Positions 23,256 to 32,118 of a stretch of DNA of 49,404 nucleotides are shown piece after piece. A program made the position numbers and the translations under genes. This DNA comes from Thermoprotei archaeon (GTDB lineage: Archaea; Thermoproteota; Thermoprotei_A; Sulfolobales; Desulfurococcaceae): contig QMWW01000001.1 in the NCBI GenBank assembly GCA_003661825.1, positions 1-49,404 on the forward strand, given 5' to 3'. The notes under the pieces are model-generated. The model was given only the letters and a program-made list of their open reading frames with translations, made no database searches and was not told the origin of the DNA. Within the stretch, counting starts at the first letter, position 1, and each line of letters begins with the position of its first letter.

Positions 23256-24404
23256 CTACTCTATAAACGGGTTCCCAGCCTCTATAACGGCTCTCGCTAC
23301 TTCCGGCCTCATCACGTACTCGGGCGGTGTTTTTCCGCGTCTAAGCATATCCCTTATAGCTGTACCGCTTATCCTTATACGGTGTTCTTCCCCGTGGGGA
23401 CATACTTTCTCGTTCACCATACCGCCGCATTTCTTGCAGTAGAAAGCTTCTCTTATGAACAGCGGAGTTATACCGAGATCCGGGAACTCGTTGAATATAG
23501 TCCATGCCTCATAGGGGGCATAGTAATTTCCTACACCTGCATGGTCTCTACCAATAATGATGTGCGTACAGCCGAAGTTCTTCCTCACTATAGCGTGATG
23601 TACGGCTTCGCGCGGTCCAGCATAGTGCATGTTCATGAGGAGCCCGGCAAGGACTACTGTGTCTCGGGGATAGTAGTGTTTTATAAGTGCTTCGTAAGCC
23701 ATGAATATTACCTCGTCGCGGTAGTCTCCAGGCTTCTTCCAACCTATCAATGGGTGGATCAGCAAGCCGTCGGCGAACGTAAGCGCTGCTTTCTGAACGT
23801 ACTCATGCCCTAAGTGGGGGACATTGCGCGTCTGAAAAGCAACTATACGCTCCCACTTCTTCTCCCTGAAGAGAACACGGGTTTCAATAGGCCATAGCAC
23901 TCTGTGCTTTACAGGATACTCTATCTCGTTCAAAAGGTCTACTAAGCCTCCTACTAGTAGCTCTTTTCTCTTCATAGTCTTAGCTACTCCTGGATGACGG
24001 AGATCAAGGGTTTTATATATGTGTTCAGCGTACTCCCGCTTATCCCATCCGTAGATCTCGTCGATCCTCACAACGGCTACGATGGTTTCACCATGCTTTA
24101 GAGCTACGTAGTCTCCCTCCTTAATGCCGCTTATCTCGTCTGGATCGACATCTAGCACCACTGGAATAGTCCAGGGAAGATCGTTTGAAAGCCTCATATC
24201 GTGTAGTACGCTTAGATAATCGCTTTGTACCATAAAGCCTTCAAGTGGGCTGAAGACACCATGAGCAATATCTACTACATCAACTGCTCTCTCATAGCTA
24301 ATACTAAGTACTGGTAGCTCTTCCGCCTCTAAGACCAAGCGATCCCTTTTCTCACCAGTGACTACACGGTTAACTAGCTTACCTCCATGAGGCTTAGGTA
24401 TCAA
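23256..24404 (-). CDS. sat: ATP sulfurylase (sulfate adenylyltransferase)
   Basis: 382 residues, the single-domain archaeal/thermophile form. It makes APS and pyrophosphate from sulfate and ATP, or ATP from APS in reverse. Active-site motifs are QTRNVPHLGHE (191-201, the QxRN..HxxHE block), GRDHAGVG (285-292) and ISGTAIRDMLR (345-355). A CxxC..C..H zinc site (C323, C326, C335, H341) is typical of thermophilic enzymes. The TTG start follows AGGGGTTGAT and lies 17 bases after the ribbon-helix-helix gene, so they form an operon. No APS reductase or kinase is present here. Confidence 0.95.
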   Translation of the reverse strand: MIPKPHGGKLVNRVVTGEKRDRLVLEAEELPVLSISYERAVDVVDIAHGVFSPLEGFMVQSDYLSVLHDMRLSNDLPWTIPVVLDVDPDEISGIKEGDYVALKHGETIVAVVRIDEIYGWDKREYAEHIYKTLDLRHPGVAKTMKRKELLVGGLVDLLNEIEYPVKHRVLWPIETRVLFREKKWERIVAFQTRNVPHLGHEYVQKAALTFADGLLIHPLIGWKKPGDYRDEVIFMAYEALIKHYYPRDTVVLAGLLMNMHYAGPREAVHHAIVRKNFGCTHIIIGRDHAGVGNYYAPYEAWTIFNEFPDLGITPLFIREAFYCKKCGGMVNEKVCPHGEEHRIRISGTAIRDMLRRGKTPPEYVMRPEVARAVIEAGNPFIE

Positions 24405-24421
24405 GAAGTATCAACCCCTAG

Positions 24422-24655
24422 CTATATATAGCCTAGTCTACGCAGTTTCTCGAGGATCTTCTCCCTATCCTCATCTGTAAAGGGTTCTTCGTATTTTCTC
24501 TCTTCATGAGCAGCAACTATTTCGCGTAGTACGTAAGCTACGTACTGGGATACACTTGTAAAACCTGTTCCCTCGATAAGCTTCTTAATCCTATTATATA
24601 GGGTAACGGGTATGGATACCGTTGTATACCTGCCTTCTCTTCTATACTCAGTCAC
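24422..24655 (-). CDS. Ribbon-helix-helix (CopG/Arc-like) regulator 2, upstream of sat
   Basis: 77 residues. Strand YTTVSIPVTLYNRIKK, a turn (GTGFTS) and helix SVSQYVAYVLREIV give the ribbon-helix-helix DNA-binding fold, nearly textbook. The charged tail FTDEDREKILEKLRRLGYI is shared with regulator 1. It is the first gene of the operon with sat, from GTG 24655 with GGGGTG upstream. Its promoter is the palindrome at the centre of the window, so it may bind there itself. Confidence 0.8.
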   Translation of the reverse strand: MTEYRREGRYTTVSIPVTLYNRIKKLIEGTGFTSVSQYVAYVLREIVAAHEERKYEEPFTDEDREKILEKLRRLGYI

Positions 24656-24685
24656 CCTGGGACACCCCGCCGTTAGTTCTACGGT

Positions 24686-24719
24686 AATGCTTATTAATTA
24701 TATATAATTAATAAGCATT
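24686..24719. other. Symmetry centre: AT-rich palindrome at a TATA-like promoter
   Basis: The axis falls between 24702 and 24703, in the core TTAATTATATATAATTAA flanked by TAAGCATTA-type arms. The core reads as a TATA box in both directions. It lies about 40-50 bases upstream of the GTG starts of the two divergent, identical ribbon-helix-helix genes (24655 minus, 24750 plus). Because the arms are identical, the size of the natural palindrome that existed before the fold-back cannot be told from this sequence. Confidence 0.85.
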
Positions 24720-24735
24720 ACCGTAGAACTAACGG

Positions 24736-24742
24736 CGGGGTG
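24736..24742 (+). promoter_or_regulatory. Shine-Dalgarno-like GGGGTG before the ribbon-helix-helix gene
   Basis: A GGGGTG stretch sits about seven bases before the GTG at 24750 and supports that start over later ones. The mirror is at 24663-24669 on the minus strand. With the central TATA element it defines a short leader for the ribbon-helix-helix/ATP sulfurylase operon. Confidence 0.5.
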
Positions 24743-24749
24743 TCCCAGG

Positions 24750-24983
24750 GTGACTGAGTATAGAAGAGAAGGCAGGTATACAACGGTATCCATACCCGTT
24801 ACCCTATATAATAGGATTAAGAAGCTTATCGAGGGAACAGGTTTTACAAGTGTATCCCAGTACGTAGCTTACGTACTACGCGAAATAGTTGCTGCTCATG
24901 AAGAGAGAAAATACGAAGAACCCTTTACAGATGAGGATAGGGAGAAGATCCTCGAGAAACTGCGTAGACTAGGCTATATATAG
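24750..24983 (+). CDS. Ribbon-helix-helix (CopG/Arc-like) regulator 2, upstream of sat (mirror copy)
   Basis: Exact mirror of 24422-24655. 77-residue DNA-binding protein, GTG start, divergent from its own twin across the symmetry centre. Only one of the two is likely to exist in the genome if the window is a fold-back. Confidence 0.8.
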   Translation: MTEYRREGRYTTVSIPVTLYNRIKKLIEGTGFTSVSQYVAYVLREIVAAHEERKYEEPFTDEDREKILEKLRRLGYI

Positions 24984-25000
24984 CTAGGGGTTGATACTTC

Positions 25001-26149
25001 TTGATACCTAAGCCTCATGGAGGTAAGCTAGTTAACCGTGTAGTCACTGGTGAGAAAAGGGATCGCTTGGTCTTAGAGGCGGAAGAGCTACCAGTACTTA
25101 GTATTAGCTATGAGAGAGCAGTTGATGTAGTAGATATTGCTCATGGTGTCTTCAGCCCACTTGAAGGCTTTATGGTACAAAGCGATTATCTAAGCGTACT
25201 ACACGATATGAGGCTTTCAAACGATCTTCCCTGGACTATTCCAGTGGTGCTAGATGTCGATCCAGACGAGATAAGCGGCATTAAGGAGGGAGACTACGTA
25301 GCTCTAAAGCATGGTGAAACCATCGTAGCCGTTGTGAGGATCGACGAGATCTACGGATGGGATAAGCGGGAGTACGCTGAACACATATATAAAACCCTTG
25401 ATCTCCGTCATCCAGGAGTAGCTAAGACTATGAAGAGAAAAGAGCTACTAGTAGGAGGCTTAGTAGACCTTTTGAACGAGATAGAGTATCCTGTAAAGCA
25501 CAGAGTGCTATGGCCTATTGAAACCCGTGTTCTCTTCAGGGAGAAGAAGTGGGAGCGTATAGTTGCTTTTCAGACGCGCAATGTCCCCCACTTAGGGCAT
25601 GAGTACGTTCAGAAAGCAGCGCTTACGTTCGCCGACGGCTTGCTGATCCACCCATTGATAGGTTGGAAGAAGCCTGGAGACTACCGCGACGAGGTAATAT
25701 TCATGGCTTACGAAGCACTTATAAAACACTACTATCCCCGAGACACAGTAGTCCTTGCCGGGCTCCTCATGAACATGCACTATGCTGGACCGCGCGAAGC
25801 CGTACATCACGCTATAGTGAGGAAGAACTTCGGCTGTACGCACATCATTATTGGTAGAGACCATGCAGGTGTAGGAAATTACTATGCCCCCTATGAGGCA
25901 TGGACTATATTCAACGAGTTCCCGGATCTCGGTATAACTCCGCTGTTCATAAGAGAAGCTTTCTACTGCAAGAAATGCGGCGGTATGGTGAACGAGAAAG
26001 TATGTCCCCACGGGGAAGAACACCGTATAAGGATAAGCGGTACAGCTATAAGGGATATGCTTAGACGCGGAAAAACACCGCCCGAGTACGTGATGAGGCC
26101 GGAAGTAGCGAGAGCCGTTATAGAGGCTGGGAACCCGTTTATAGAGTAG
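25001..26149 (+). CDS. sat: ATP sulfurylase (mirror copy)
   Basis: Exact mirror of 23256-24404. 382 residues with QTRNVPHLGHE, GRDHAGVG and ISGTAIRDMLR active-site motifs and a CxxC zinc site; converts sulfate and ATP to APS and pyrophosphate. TTG start behind AGGGGTTGAT, 17 bases after the ribbon-helix-helix gene. Confidence 0.95.
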   Translation: MIPKPHGGKLVNRVVTGEKRDRLVLEAEELPVLSISYERAVDVVDIAHGVFSPLEGFMVQSDYLSVLHDMRLSNDLPWTIPVVLDVDPDEISGIKEGDYVALKHGETIVAVVRIDEIYGWDKREYAEHIYKTLDLRHPGVAKTMKRKELLVGGLVDLLNEIEYPVKHRVLWPIETRVLFREKKWERIVAFQTRNVPHLGHEYVQKAALTFADGLLIHPLIGWKKPGDYRDEVIFMAYEALIKHYYPRDTVVLAGLLMNMHYAGPREAVHHAIVRKNFGCTHIIIGRDHAGVGNYYAPYEAWTIFNEFPDLGITPLFIREAFYCKKCGGMVNEKVCPHGEEHRIRISGTAIRDMLRRGKTPPEYVMRPEVARAVIEAGNPFIE

Positions 26150-26184
26150 CTGTTCTCTCTAAAGGCAACATTAATTAGCTTAGT

Positions 26185-26205
26185 CTAGGCTAGACAATAG
26201 CCTAG
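26185..26205. promoter_or_regulatory. Dyad operator candidate upstream of ribbon-helix-helix gene 1 (mirror copy)
   Basis: Mirror of 23200-23220: 8-bp complementary arms with a five-base spacer, about 20 bases before ATG 26226. Confidence 0.45.
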
Positions 26206-26225
26206 TACTAGTCATACGCGGGGGT

Positions 26226-26453
26226 ATGGCCTTGGCGTCGGAGGATAAGGTCAGGGTAGAAGTACTGTTGCCAAAAGAGCTCTACGAAAAAGCTGTTGAG
26301 AGGGGGCGAGAAGCTGGTTTTAACAGCTTCAACGAGTTCTTAACTTTTCTGCTAGAACAGATAGTGGAGGAAGAAGAAACTGAGGCATCTCTATCGCCAG
26401 AAGATGAAGAGAGGATAAAGGAGAGGCTCCGATCTCTAGGGTACATAGACTAG
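26226..26453 (+). CDS. Ribbon-helix-helix (CopG/Arc-like) regulator 1 (mirror copy)
   Basis: Exact mirror of 22952-23179. 75-residue predicted DNA-binding protein, a paralogue of the sat-linked regulator by its charged C-terminal tail. It follows sat by 76 bases on the same strand. Confidence 0.75.
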   Translation: MALASEDKVRVEVLLPKELYEKAVERGREAGFNSFNEFLTFLLEQIVEEEETEASLSPEDEERIKERLRSLGYID

Positions 26454-26542
26454 CCGGGAAAGAACAGTTTTTCTATAGCTTAATTAGCTTCTCTTGCCTA
26501 TGTTAAACCTATGGAGTGGAGCAGGCTAGGCTGGGGGTTGCT

Positions 26543-26716
26543 GTGGCTCTACTACGCTGTCCGCGGTGCGGCTTTAGATTCGACATATCGTATTCGCGTG
26601 CTATGTCCTGTGGGGGATGTCCATATGTAACGTTCGGTAACTGTAAGTACGTGAAGTGTCCCCGCTGCGGCTACGAAGACTACTACGAGAAATTTGCCGG
26701 AATCCCCGAAGTGTAG
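26543..26716 (+). CDS. Small zinc-ribbon protein (mirror copy)
   Basis: Exact mirror of 22689-22862. 57 residues with two CPRCG knuckles and a central CGGC group; GTG start five bases after GGGGG. Function unknown. Confidence 0.7.
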   Translation: MALLRCPRCGFRFDISYSRAMSCGGCPYVTFGNCKYVKCPRCGYEDYYEKFAGIPEV

Positions 26717-26785
26717 CCCTAAAGCGTTTGAACCTGATGCTATCTGCTGTTAGGCTCTTCTAACAAAACGGTTATTAGTAGTCGT

Positions 26786-26800
26786 TATAACAATGTTATA
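26786..26800. promoter_or_regulatory. 15-base dyad before the sulfhydrylase gene (mirror copy)
   Basis: Mirror of 22605-22619: TATAACA and TGTTATA around one base, 13 bases before ATG 26813. Confidence 0.4.
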
Positions 26801-26812
26801 GAAGGGATTGCC

Positions 26813-28006
26813 ATGCAATTAGCTGAGGCAGATACCGTTAAGTGCGAGCCAGAGCCGTTGAATAAAGCCTTAGCTATGCTTCGTCCTCTTCTATCCAAGT
26901 GGAGGACAAAGCCTGTTCTAGTAAACGATAAGATGGAGGCTATAGGGAATAGTAGCGTGTGCTATGCTCTCAAAGTACTCGGTACAAAGTATATCCCTGT
27001 ATCCAGGGATGAGAGCGAGCGAGAAGTACCGCTAGATCTCCTAGACCCGTACTGGGAGTTCAGGGAAAATACTAGTAGAGCGAGAGTTTTCGATAACGTG
27101 GTAAAACTGCTCTATGGGAACTGGCCTACACCAATCGTTAAGCTAAAGTCGCTGTCAAACAAGAGCACAACTGTATGGGCTAAGCTAGAGTGGTATAATC
27201 CATTCAGCCTAAGCGTTAAGGATAGAATAGCGTGGTACATGCTTGTAAAAGCCTTCGAAGAATACGGTGAAAAACTCAGAGTAGTATACGAAGCTACATC
27301 GACAAATACAGGCTTAGCTCTAGCCGGCTTAGCCAACTACTACGGTATAAAGACCAAGCTCTACCTACCACGCACTGCGCAGAAGTGCGTTGACTACTTG
27401 TTTAAAGCATTGGGGGCCAGCGTAGTACGCAAACAAGCATCTATTACAACCGAGGTGATCGACGAGGTCAAGGAAGAAGCGCTACGCGACAACGCTGTCA
27501 ACCTAAACCAGTTCGAGAACGACTACAACTTCTACGTACACTTTAGGTATACCGCGAAAGAGATAGACTATCAGTCAAGAATGGCGGGATTCACGCCAGA
27601 TGCCATTGTGGGTGGAATAGGTACTTCGGGGCATCTATCGGCTATATCATTCTACTTCAAGAGCAAGTACGGTGATAGCGTCAAGATATTCGCCGTAGAA
27701 CCGAAGCAAGGAGCATCCATACCCGGGATCCGCAGAGTAGAGACAGGGATGAAGTGGATCCACCACGTAGCGGTTGATAAAGTGCTAGAGGTATCGCTAG
27801 AAGAAGCGGTTCAAGGCGTACTACGCGTAGCTGGAGAAGACGGGTTACTGATAGGTTTGAGCGCTGGTGCTGTAGCCTACACTACCCATAAACTAGTATC
27901 TGAAGGCGCGATAGAAGGCGACGTAGTAGTGGTGTTCCCAGACCACGGGACGAAGTACATGGAGATGCTTGAAGGAGTGCTAAGCGAGGAGAGCAGAGAG
28001 CAGTAG
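26813..28006 (+). CDS. O-phosphoserine sulfhydrylase (cysteine synthase family) (mirror copy)
   Basis: Exact mirror of 21399-22592. 397-residue PLP enzyme (Schiff-base Lys136 in FSLSVKDR) with the extra N-terminal domain of the Aeropyrum-type O-phosphoserine sulfhydrylase; makes cysteine from O-phosphoserine and sulfide (substrate inferred). Confidence 0.87.
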   Translation: MQLAEADTVKCEPEPLNKALAMLRPLLSKWRTKPVLVNDKMEAIGNSSVCYALKVLGTKYIPVSRDESEREVPLDLLDPYWEFRENTSRARVFDNVVKLLYGNWPTPIVKLKSLSNKSTTVWAKLEWYNPFSLSVKDRIAWYMLVKAFEEYGEKLRVVYEATSTNTGLALAGLANYYGIKTKLYLPRTAQKCVDYLFKALGASVVRKQASITTEVIDEVKEEALRDNAVNLNQFENDYNFYVHFRYTAKEIDYQSRMAGFTPDAIVGGIGTSGHLSAISFYFKSKYGDSVKIFAVEPKQGASIPGIRRVETGMKWIHHVAVDKVLEVSLEEAVQGVLRVAGEDGLLIGLSAGAVAYTTHKLVSEGAIEGDVVVVFPDHGTKYMEMLEGVLSEESREQ

Positions 28007-28030
28007 ATCTCGATAGTGTACCGCTACTTC

Positions 28031-29422
28031 CTATGTAGCGCTTTTCAACTGCTTAATCATCCCTACGGCTTCAGCAAAGCATGCATTAAATACATCGGTT
28101 GGTATCTCTCTAGGCTCTTCTCCTCTAACCCATACATAGACTGTTCTAGCATAGCTCCACGCAAGCCTTCTAACAACTCTTACGTTCACCACCACATCGG
28201 CAAGCCTAGATAGCACTCTATGTATTCGTGCATCTATCCTCGAGGCCACGGCTATTAGGCTCTTACCCAGCTTCTTCGCGTAGTTCACAGTATTATAGTA
28301 GGTTGGAACAAAGTCTTCCCCGAGAGCTAACGCGTAGAGATCGGCTGCATGGATCACTATAATACCCGTGTCTTCTCTCTCAACGAGCCTAGCTAAACCA
28401 ACATACAGCTCTGGCGCTGTGCGTGCGAACGGGTTTGTACTATGGAACGCCGCATATTCCTCCAGAACCTCCTCGGCTACGTCCCCATCTACCCCTAGCT
28501 TGCACAGATTTCTCTTTATGTCTTCCCGCATAGAGCTAGGCGAAACTCGGTAGCTAATATAGTGTACTTTAGTGTTGTTAGCTATAGCTAGGAACAAAGC
28601 AAGGATTAGAGGCTCTATACCACGTGCTTCGGGCGGATAAGATACATAGACTACTCTACCCCTACCTAAACCGCCTTTTAGCCCGGGTACAGACTCTGCC
28701 AGACTCTTGCACGGCAGACTAAGCTCTTCCAGCTCTGCAGGTATATCCGGTATAATCGGTGGAAGATATACCTGTAGACCCCGTCCCTCGACTAGGGTAA
28801 ACGGGATCTCTGCTAACAGTAGTGCAGAGCTACGTGCTTTCTTAAGCTCTAGCGTTCTAACAACTAGTCCTCTCTCAACCCTGTGCTTGAGCACTATGAT
28901 CACATCAGCTATGAACTCTATCTTACTAGGCTCTATGCCTTTGCTCCATGGTGGAGTTTCAGCTACTAGTACTGTTAATCCCTTTACGGTACTAGAGAGC
29001 TCGTAGAAGAAGTTCTGAAGCCATCCACGCTGGCTCTTCTCGTCTATTACTTCCAGCACTGCGGTTACAGGATCTATTACTAATATCTTAGGCTTATACT
29101 CGGATACAAGCCGGATAATCCATTCAGCTAAGTCCGTAATAGAACGCGTTATCGGTAACTTTACGAACTTATAGATGCCTTTTTCCTCAGCTCTCTCTAG
29201 ATCTACTCCTAGCTTCCTCATCCTACCATATACCTTATCTCTATCTTCCTGTAGCCCTATGTAGAGACACCTATTGCCGTTAACCGCGTTCTTAAAGCAT
29301 ATTATCGAGGCCAGCGTGGTCTTACCGGATCCTGGATGACCCGCTATGACTATAGTTGTCTTCTCCTCCAAAGCCTCTCCATATAACTTGTCTAAATCGG
29401 GTACTCCAAAAGAGAACAGCAT
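28031..29422 (-). CDS. KaiC/RadA-like ATPase with a degenerate second domain (mirror copy)
   Basis: Exact mirror of 19983-21374. 463 residues, Walker A GHPGSGKTT and Walker B ILVIDP in the first RecA-type domain; the second half lacks Walker A. Role unknown. Confidence 0.85.
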   Translation of the reverse strand: MLFSFGVPDLDKLYGEALEEKTTIVIAGHPGSGKTTLASIICFKNAVNGNRCLYIGLQEDRDKVYGRMRKLGVDLERAEEKGIYKFVKLPITRSITDLAEWIIRLVSEYKPKILVIDPVTAVLEVIDEKSQRGWLQNFFYELSSTVKGLTVLVAETPPWSKGIEPSKIEFIADVIIVLKHRVERGLVVRTLELKKARSSALLLAEIPFTLVEGRGLQVYLPPIIPDIPAELEELSLPCKSLAESVPGLKGGLGRGRVVYVSYPPEARGIEPLILALFLAIANNTKVHYISYRVSPSSMREDIKRNLCKLGVDGDVAEEVLEEYAAFHSTNPFARTAPELYVGLARLVEREDTGIIVIHAADLYALALGEDFVPTYYNTVNYAKKLGKSLIAVASRIDARIHRVLSRLADVVVNVRVVRRLAWSYARTVYVWVRGEEPREIPTDVFNACFAEAVGMIKQLKSAT

Positions 29423-29626
29423 TGCAAGGCCCCTCGTTTAGCAGAGTGGAGTCCAAAAAGTAGTGTACATCGTATTGGTGCAGACATACTAGGACCTTGC
29501 TACTCGGTCAAGCTATCAGAATAATTGATCTAGTATAAAAGCATTATGATTAACACTATAATAAAACGTGTTCACTAGATGGAGTGCTTGATAAGCCGTG
29601 AGTACGGATAAGATAAATAAGAGGTA

Positions 29627-29638
29627 AAGCTTTTAATC
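29627..29638 (+). promoter_or_regulatory. TATA-like element for the thioredoxin-CcdA gene (mirror copy)
   Basis: Mirror of 19767-19778: AAGCTTTTAATC, 28-40 bases before GTG 29667, fitting a leaderless transcript. Confidence 0.4.
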
Positions 29639-29666
29639 GTGGATAATGGCTCATTAAGTAGTATGT

Positions 29667-30842
29667 GTGAGGGCTTTGGGCCAAGTACTGAGAATGACCT
29701 ACCACCTCCTGCTCTTAGCATCCCTGTTCTTAGGATTTACGGCTTGGCTCATCGTAAGCGCTACGGATAGCAATACGTCATACTTCTACATGTTCGGTGC
29801 AGATGCTTGTCCACACTGTAGAGCTATGAAGGAGTTCCTCATAGAATCCTTCGGTGAACAAAGATTCTTCGCATGCGAGATATACAAGGACCATACTTGT
29901 AGCGAGAAGTACAGCGAGCTGGTCCGTCTAGGAGTTCCTGGGTACATCCCAGCGATATTTGTCGTGTACAATGGTACTGTATCAGCTCTAGTTATAGGAG
30001 AGTACGAGAACGCTAGCTTCTTCGAGCAGCTAATGAAGACTAACAGCGAGAACAGGATCCCCATATACTTGGTGTCGCCTAGTGGTACTACGCTGGCTGG
30101 ATACATAGAGCTAGGTAATAAAACCCATAGAGAGTTCATCGAATACTATCTGCGCCGCGGGTGCGAAACGGAGCCCGAGAAGCCGGAACTCGAAGTCTCG
30201 ATACTAAACGTTATGCCGGCTGCACTAGTGCTAGGACTCCTAGACTCTGTAAACCCCTGCACACTAATGCTATACTTCGCCTTTCTAGCTACGTGTTTAA
30301 GCAGTACTAAGAGGCTGTATGGACCCCCTGTACTGTTTATCATGGTAATATATGTAGGCTATCTCGCTCTCGCTATGGGGCTACTAGTAGTTGCAGCGTA
30401 TATACCGAGGATAGTGTTCATAGCTCTAGCTCTAGCTATAGGTATATACACGATCGTTAGGTCGGGTAGGGAGAGAATGCCTTCTCTAAAGTGCGAGTGG
30501 TGCGAGAGGTTAGGGTTCTTGAACAAGCTCATGGGTAATAAGTACTTTGTAGCCTTAGTACTATCCAGCATATCAGTTATATTCCTCCTCCCATGTACCT
30601 CCGGCCCCCTCGTACTATTCATAGCTTTCCTCAAAGACTTCCCAGAGTTCATAGCGATCCCGGCTATCATGCTATACAACGTAGTGTTTGTAACGCCCCT
30701 AATTCTGCTGTTCGTGCTAGTAGCGGTTATGGGGCGCGAGAAGAGGATAGCTAACTGGCTTAGAAACAACGCTAACGCGATAGAATTCCTAGTAGGAGTA
30801 GCTCTCATCATAATAGCCCTTGTTCTCGCTTACTTGGCTTAA
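29667..30842 (+). CDS. Thioredoxin-CcdA (DsbD-like) fusion membrane protein (mirror copy)
   Basis: Exact mirror of 18563-19738. 391 residues: signal/anchor, thioredoxin-like domain with CPHC, then a CcdA-type six-helix domain with redox cysteines in DSVNPCT and LLPCTSG. Carries electrons to extracytoplasmic thiols. Confidence 0.87.
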   Translation: MRALGQVLRMTYHLLLLASLFLGFTAWLIVSATDSNTSYFYMFGADACPHCRAMKEFLIESFGEQRFFACEIYKDHTCSEKYSELVRLGVPGYIPAIFVVYNGTVSALVIGEYENASFFEQLMKTNSENRIPIYLVSPSGTTLAGYIELGNKTHREFIEYYLRRGCETEPEKPELEVSILNVMPAALVLGLLDSVNPCTLMLYFAFLATCLSSTKRLYGPPVLFIMVIYVGYLALAMGLLVVAAYIPRIVFIALALAIGIYTIVRSGRERMPSLKCEWCERLGFLNKLMGNKYFVALVLSSISVIFLLPCTSGPLVLFIAFLKDFPEFIAIPAIMLYNVVFVTPLILLFVLVAVMGREKRIANWLRNNANAIEFLVGVALIIIALVLAYLA

Positions 30843-31766
30843 GCCCTTCTACAGCTAGTGTTTCCGTGCTCTGCTCCCCGAGTACTAGCTCGAACGCGTA
30901 GAGCAGAATAGCTATTGCAGTCCAGGAAAGCGCGCCGAGCGCTCCAAGACCAGCTAGTACTTCTCTAAGCCTAGGCTTTAGAGGGGCCGATGTAGCGGTG
31001 AGAGACTACAAAGCGTTTAGGGCTTTTGAAACGATACAGCCAGTAGCGCGGATGACGCGCTATCAACTAGTATCACCATGACGGCGCTTACGGGGTCAGG
31101 AGGAGCGTATAGAACGTTATTCCCAAAGTCCCGATTGTGGGGTAATTGTATCCTAGGAAGACGGTTGTCGAGAAGTGCCAGAAGCCCCGCACACCGTAGT
31201 AGGAAACGGGGGCTTCCACCGAGTAGATTGTAGGGAAAACACCTCCATACTATCTCTTCACCTAGCGCGCACGAGGCGCTAATAGTTACTGCAGAGACTA
31301 GCCTAGTACTAGCTGGATCACCAGTACAGCTGATAACGCGCTATGGGGTATGTGTTGTCTAGATACTTGGAGGGCATTTGCTAGAGCTTTGATATAGAAT
31401 AACCTGGTTGTCAATACGGATAACACGTAGATACCCATAGAGCAACGTAGAAGACTAGAGGGGCTAGAGAGAAGAACGCTATACCCTGGCCTCCCTCTAA
31501 AGCAATCGCGTATAGACCATTTTAGCTCAAGCCTTACGTATCTAAACGCCGCTGCAGAGGCTACTGCTGGGCTATGTATTCTAGCTAGTCCCCACAACAG
31601 TTTTACAGAAGTACCCAGTATAGTTCTTCGTACTGTAAACTAGGTACAGTACAACATCTACTACTAGAGCTAAACCATAGGATAACAGGATGAACATATG
31701 TAGAGACATAGCTTTGACGCTGGAAAGGCTCGTTCCACAGCTATCAGCAAAGGGTGGGTTCTTCAC
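30808..31766 (-). pseudogene. Frameshifted CPBP (CAAX-type) intramembrane protease (mirror copy)
   Basis: Exact mirror of 17639-18597. Broken into at least five frame segments; GEEIVWR and the FWH..GYNYP block identify the CPBP glutamic protease family. Confidence 0.68.
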
Positions 31767-31892
31767 CTATCAGTCCCCGCTGACTCATCACTAGCTTAGG
31801 CCAGGACCAAGTGTTAAGTCGTTGTTGATTATGATAAGTAGAGTAATGAGTGCTTTAAGCGTTACCTATTAATTCCATAGTAGTAGAAGGCT

Positions 31893-32066
31893 TTGGAACT
31901 CTACGATAGTCTACGCTTATTAGCTTTGAGCCTGTTGCCGAGTAGTGCTGATCTAGCTTTGGACTTCAACCTAGGAGTACTGGATCTATCTAGAGAAGTC
32001 TGTAAAGCTAGGAAGCCGCGCTGTGAAGTATGCGTTCTAAACAGCATTTGTATGAAGTGCTTCTAG
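31893..32066 (+). pseudogene. Endonuclease III-like C-terminal remnant (mirror copy)
   Basis: Exact mirror of 17339-17512. 57 codons ending in the C-x6-C-x2-C-x5-C iron-sulfur loop of endonuclease III-type DNA glycosylases; the catalytic part is missing. Confidence 0.55.
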
Positions 32067-32118
32067 TAGGGGTTCATATAGCTCTAAAGTACCTGGAGAC
32101 CGCGTATGGCTGGCTGTG

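Larger units (their letters stand above)
1..24702 (+). repeat. Left arm of a window-wide perfect inverted repeat
   Basis: This half is the reverse complement of 24703-49404. The first ten bases (gaaccaatac) and the last ten (gtattggttc) are complementary, the two halves have equal length, and every gene and intergenic site I compared recurs at coordinates summing to 49405. No spacer separates the arms. Such long, identical, spacerless arms are normally lethal or unstable in vivo, so a fold-back artefact is the leading explanation (inference). Confidence 0.97.
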
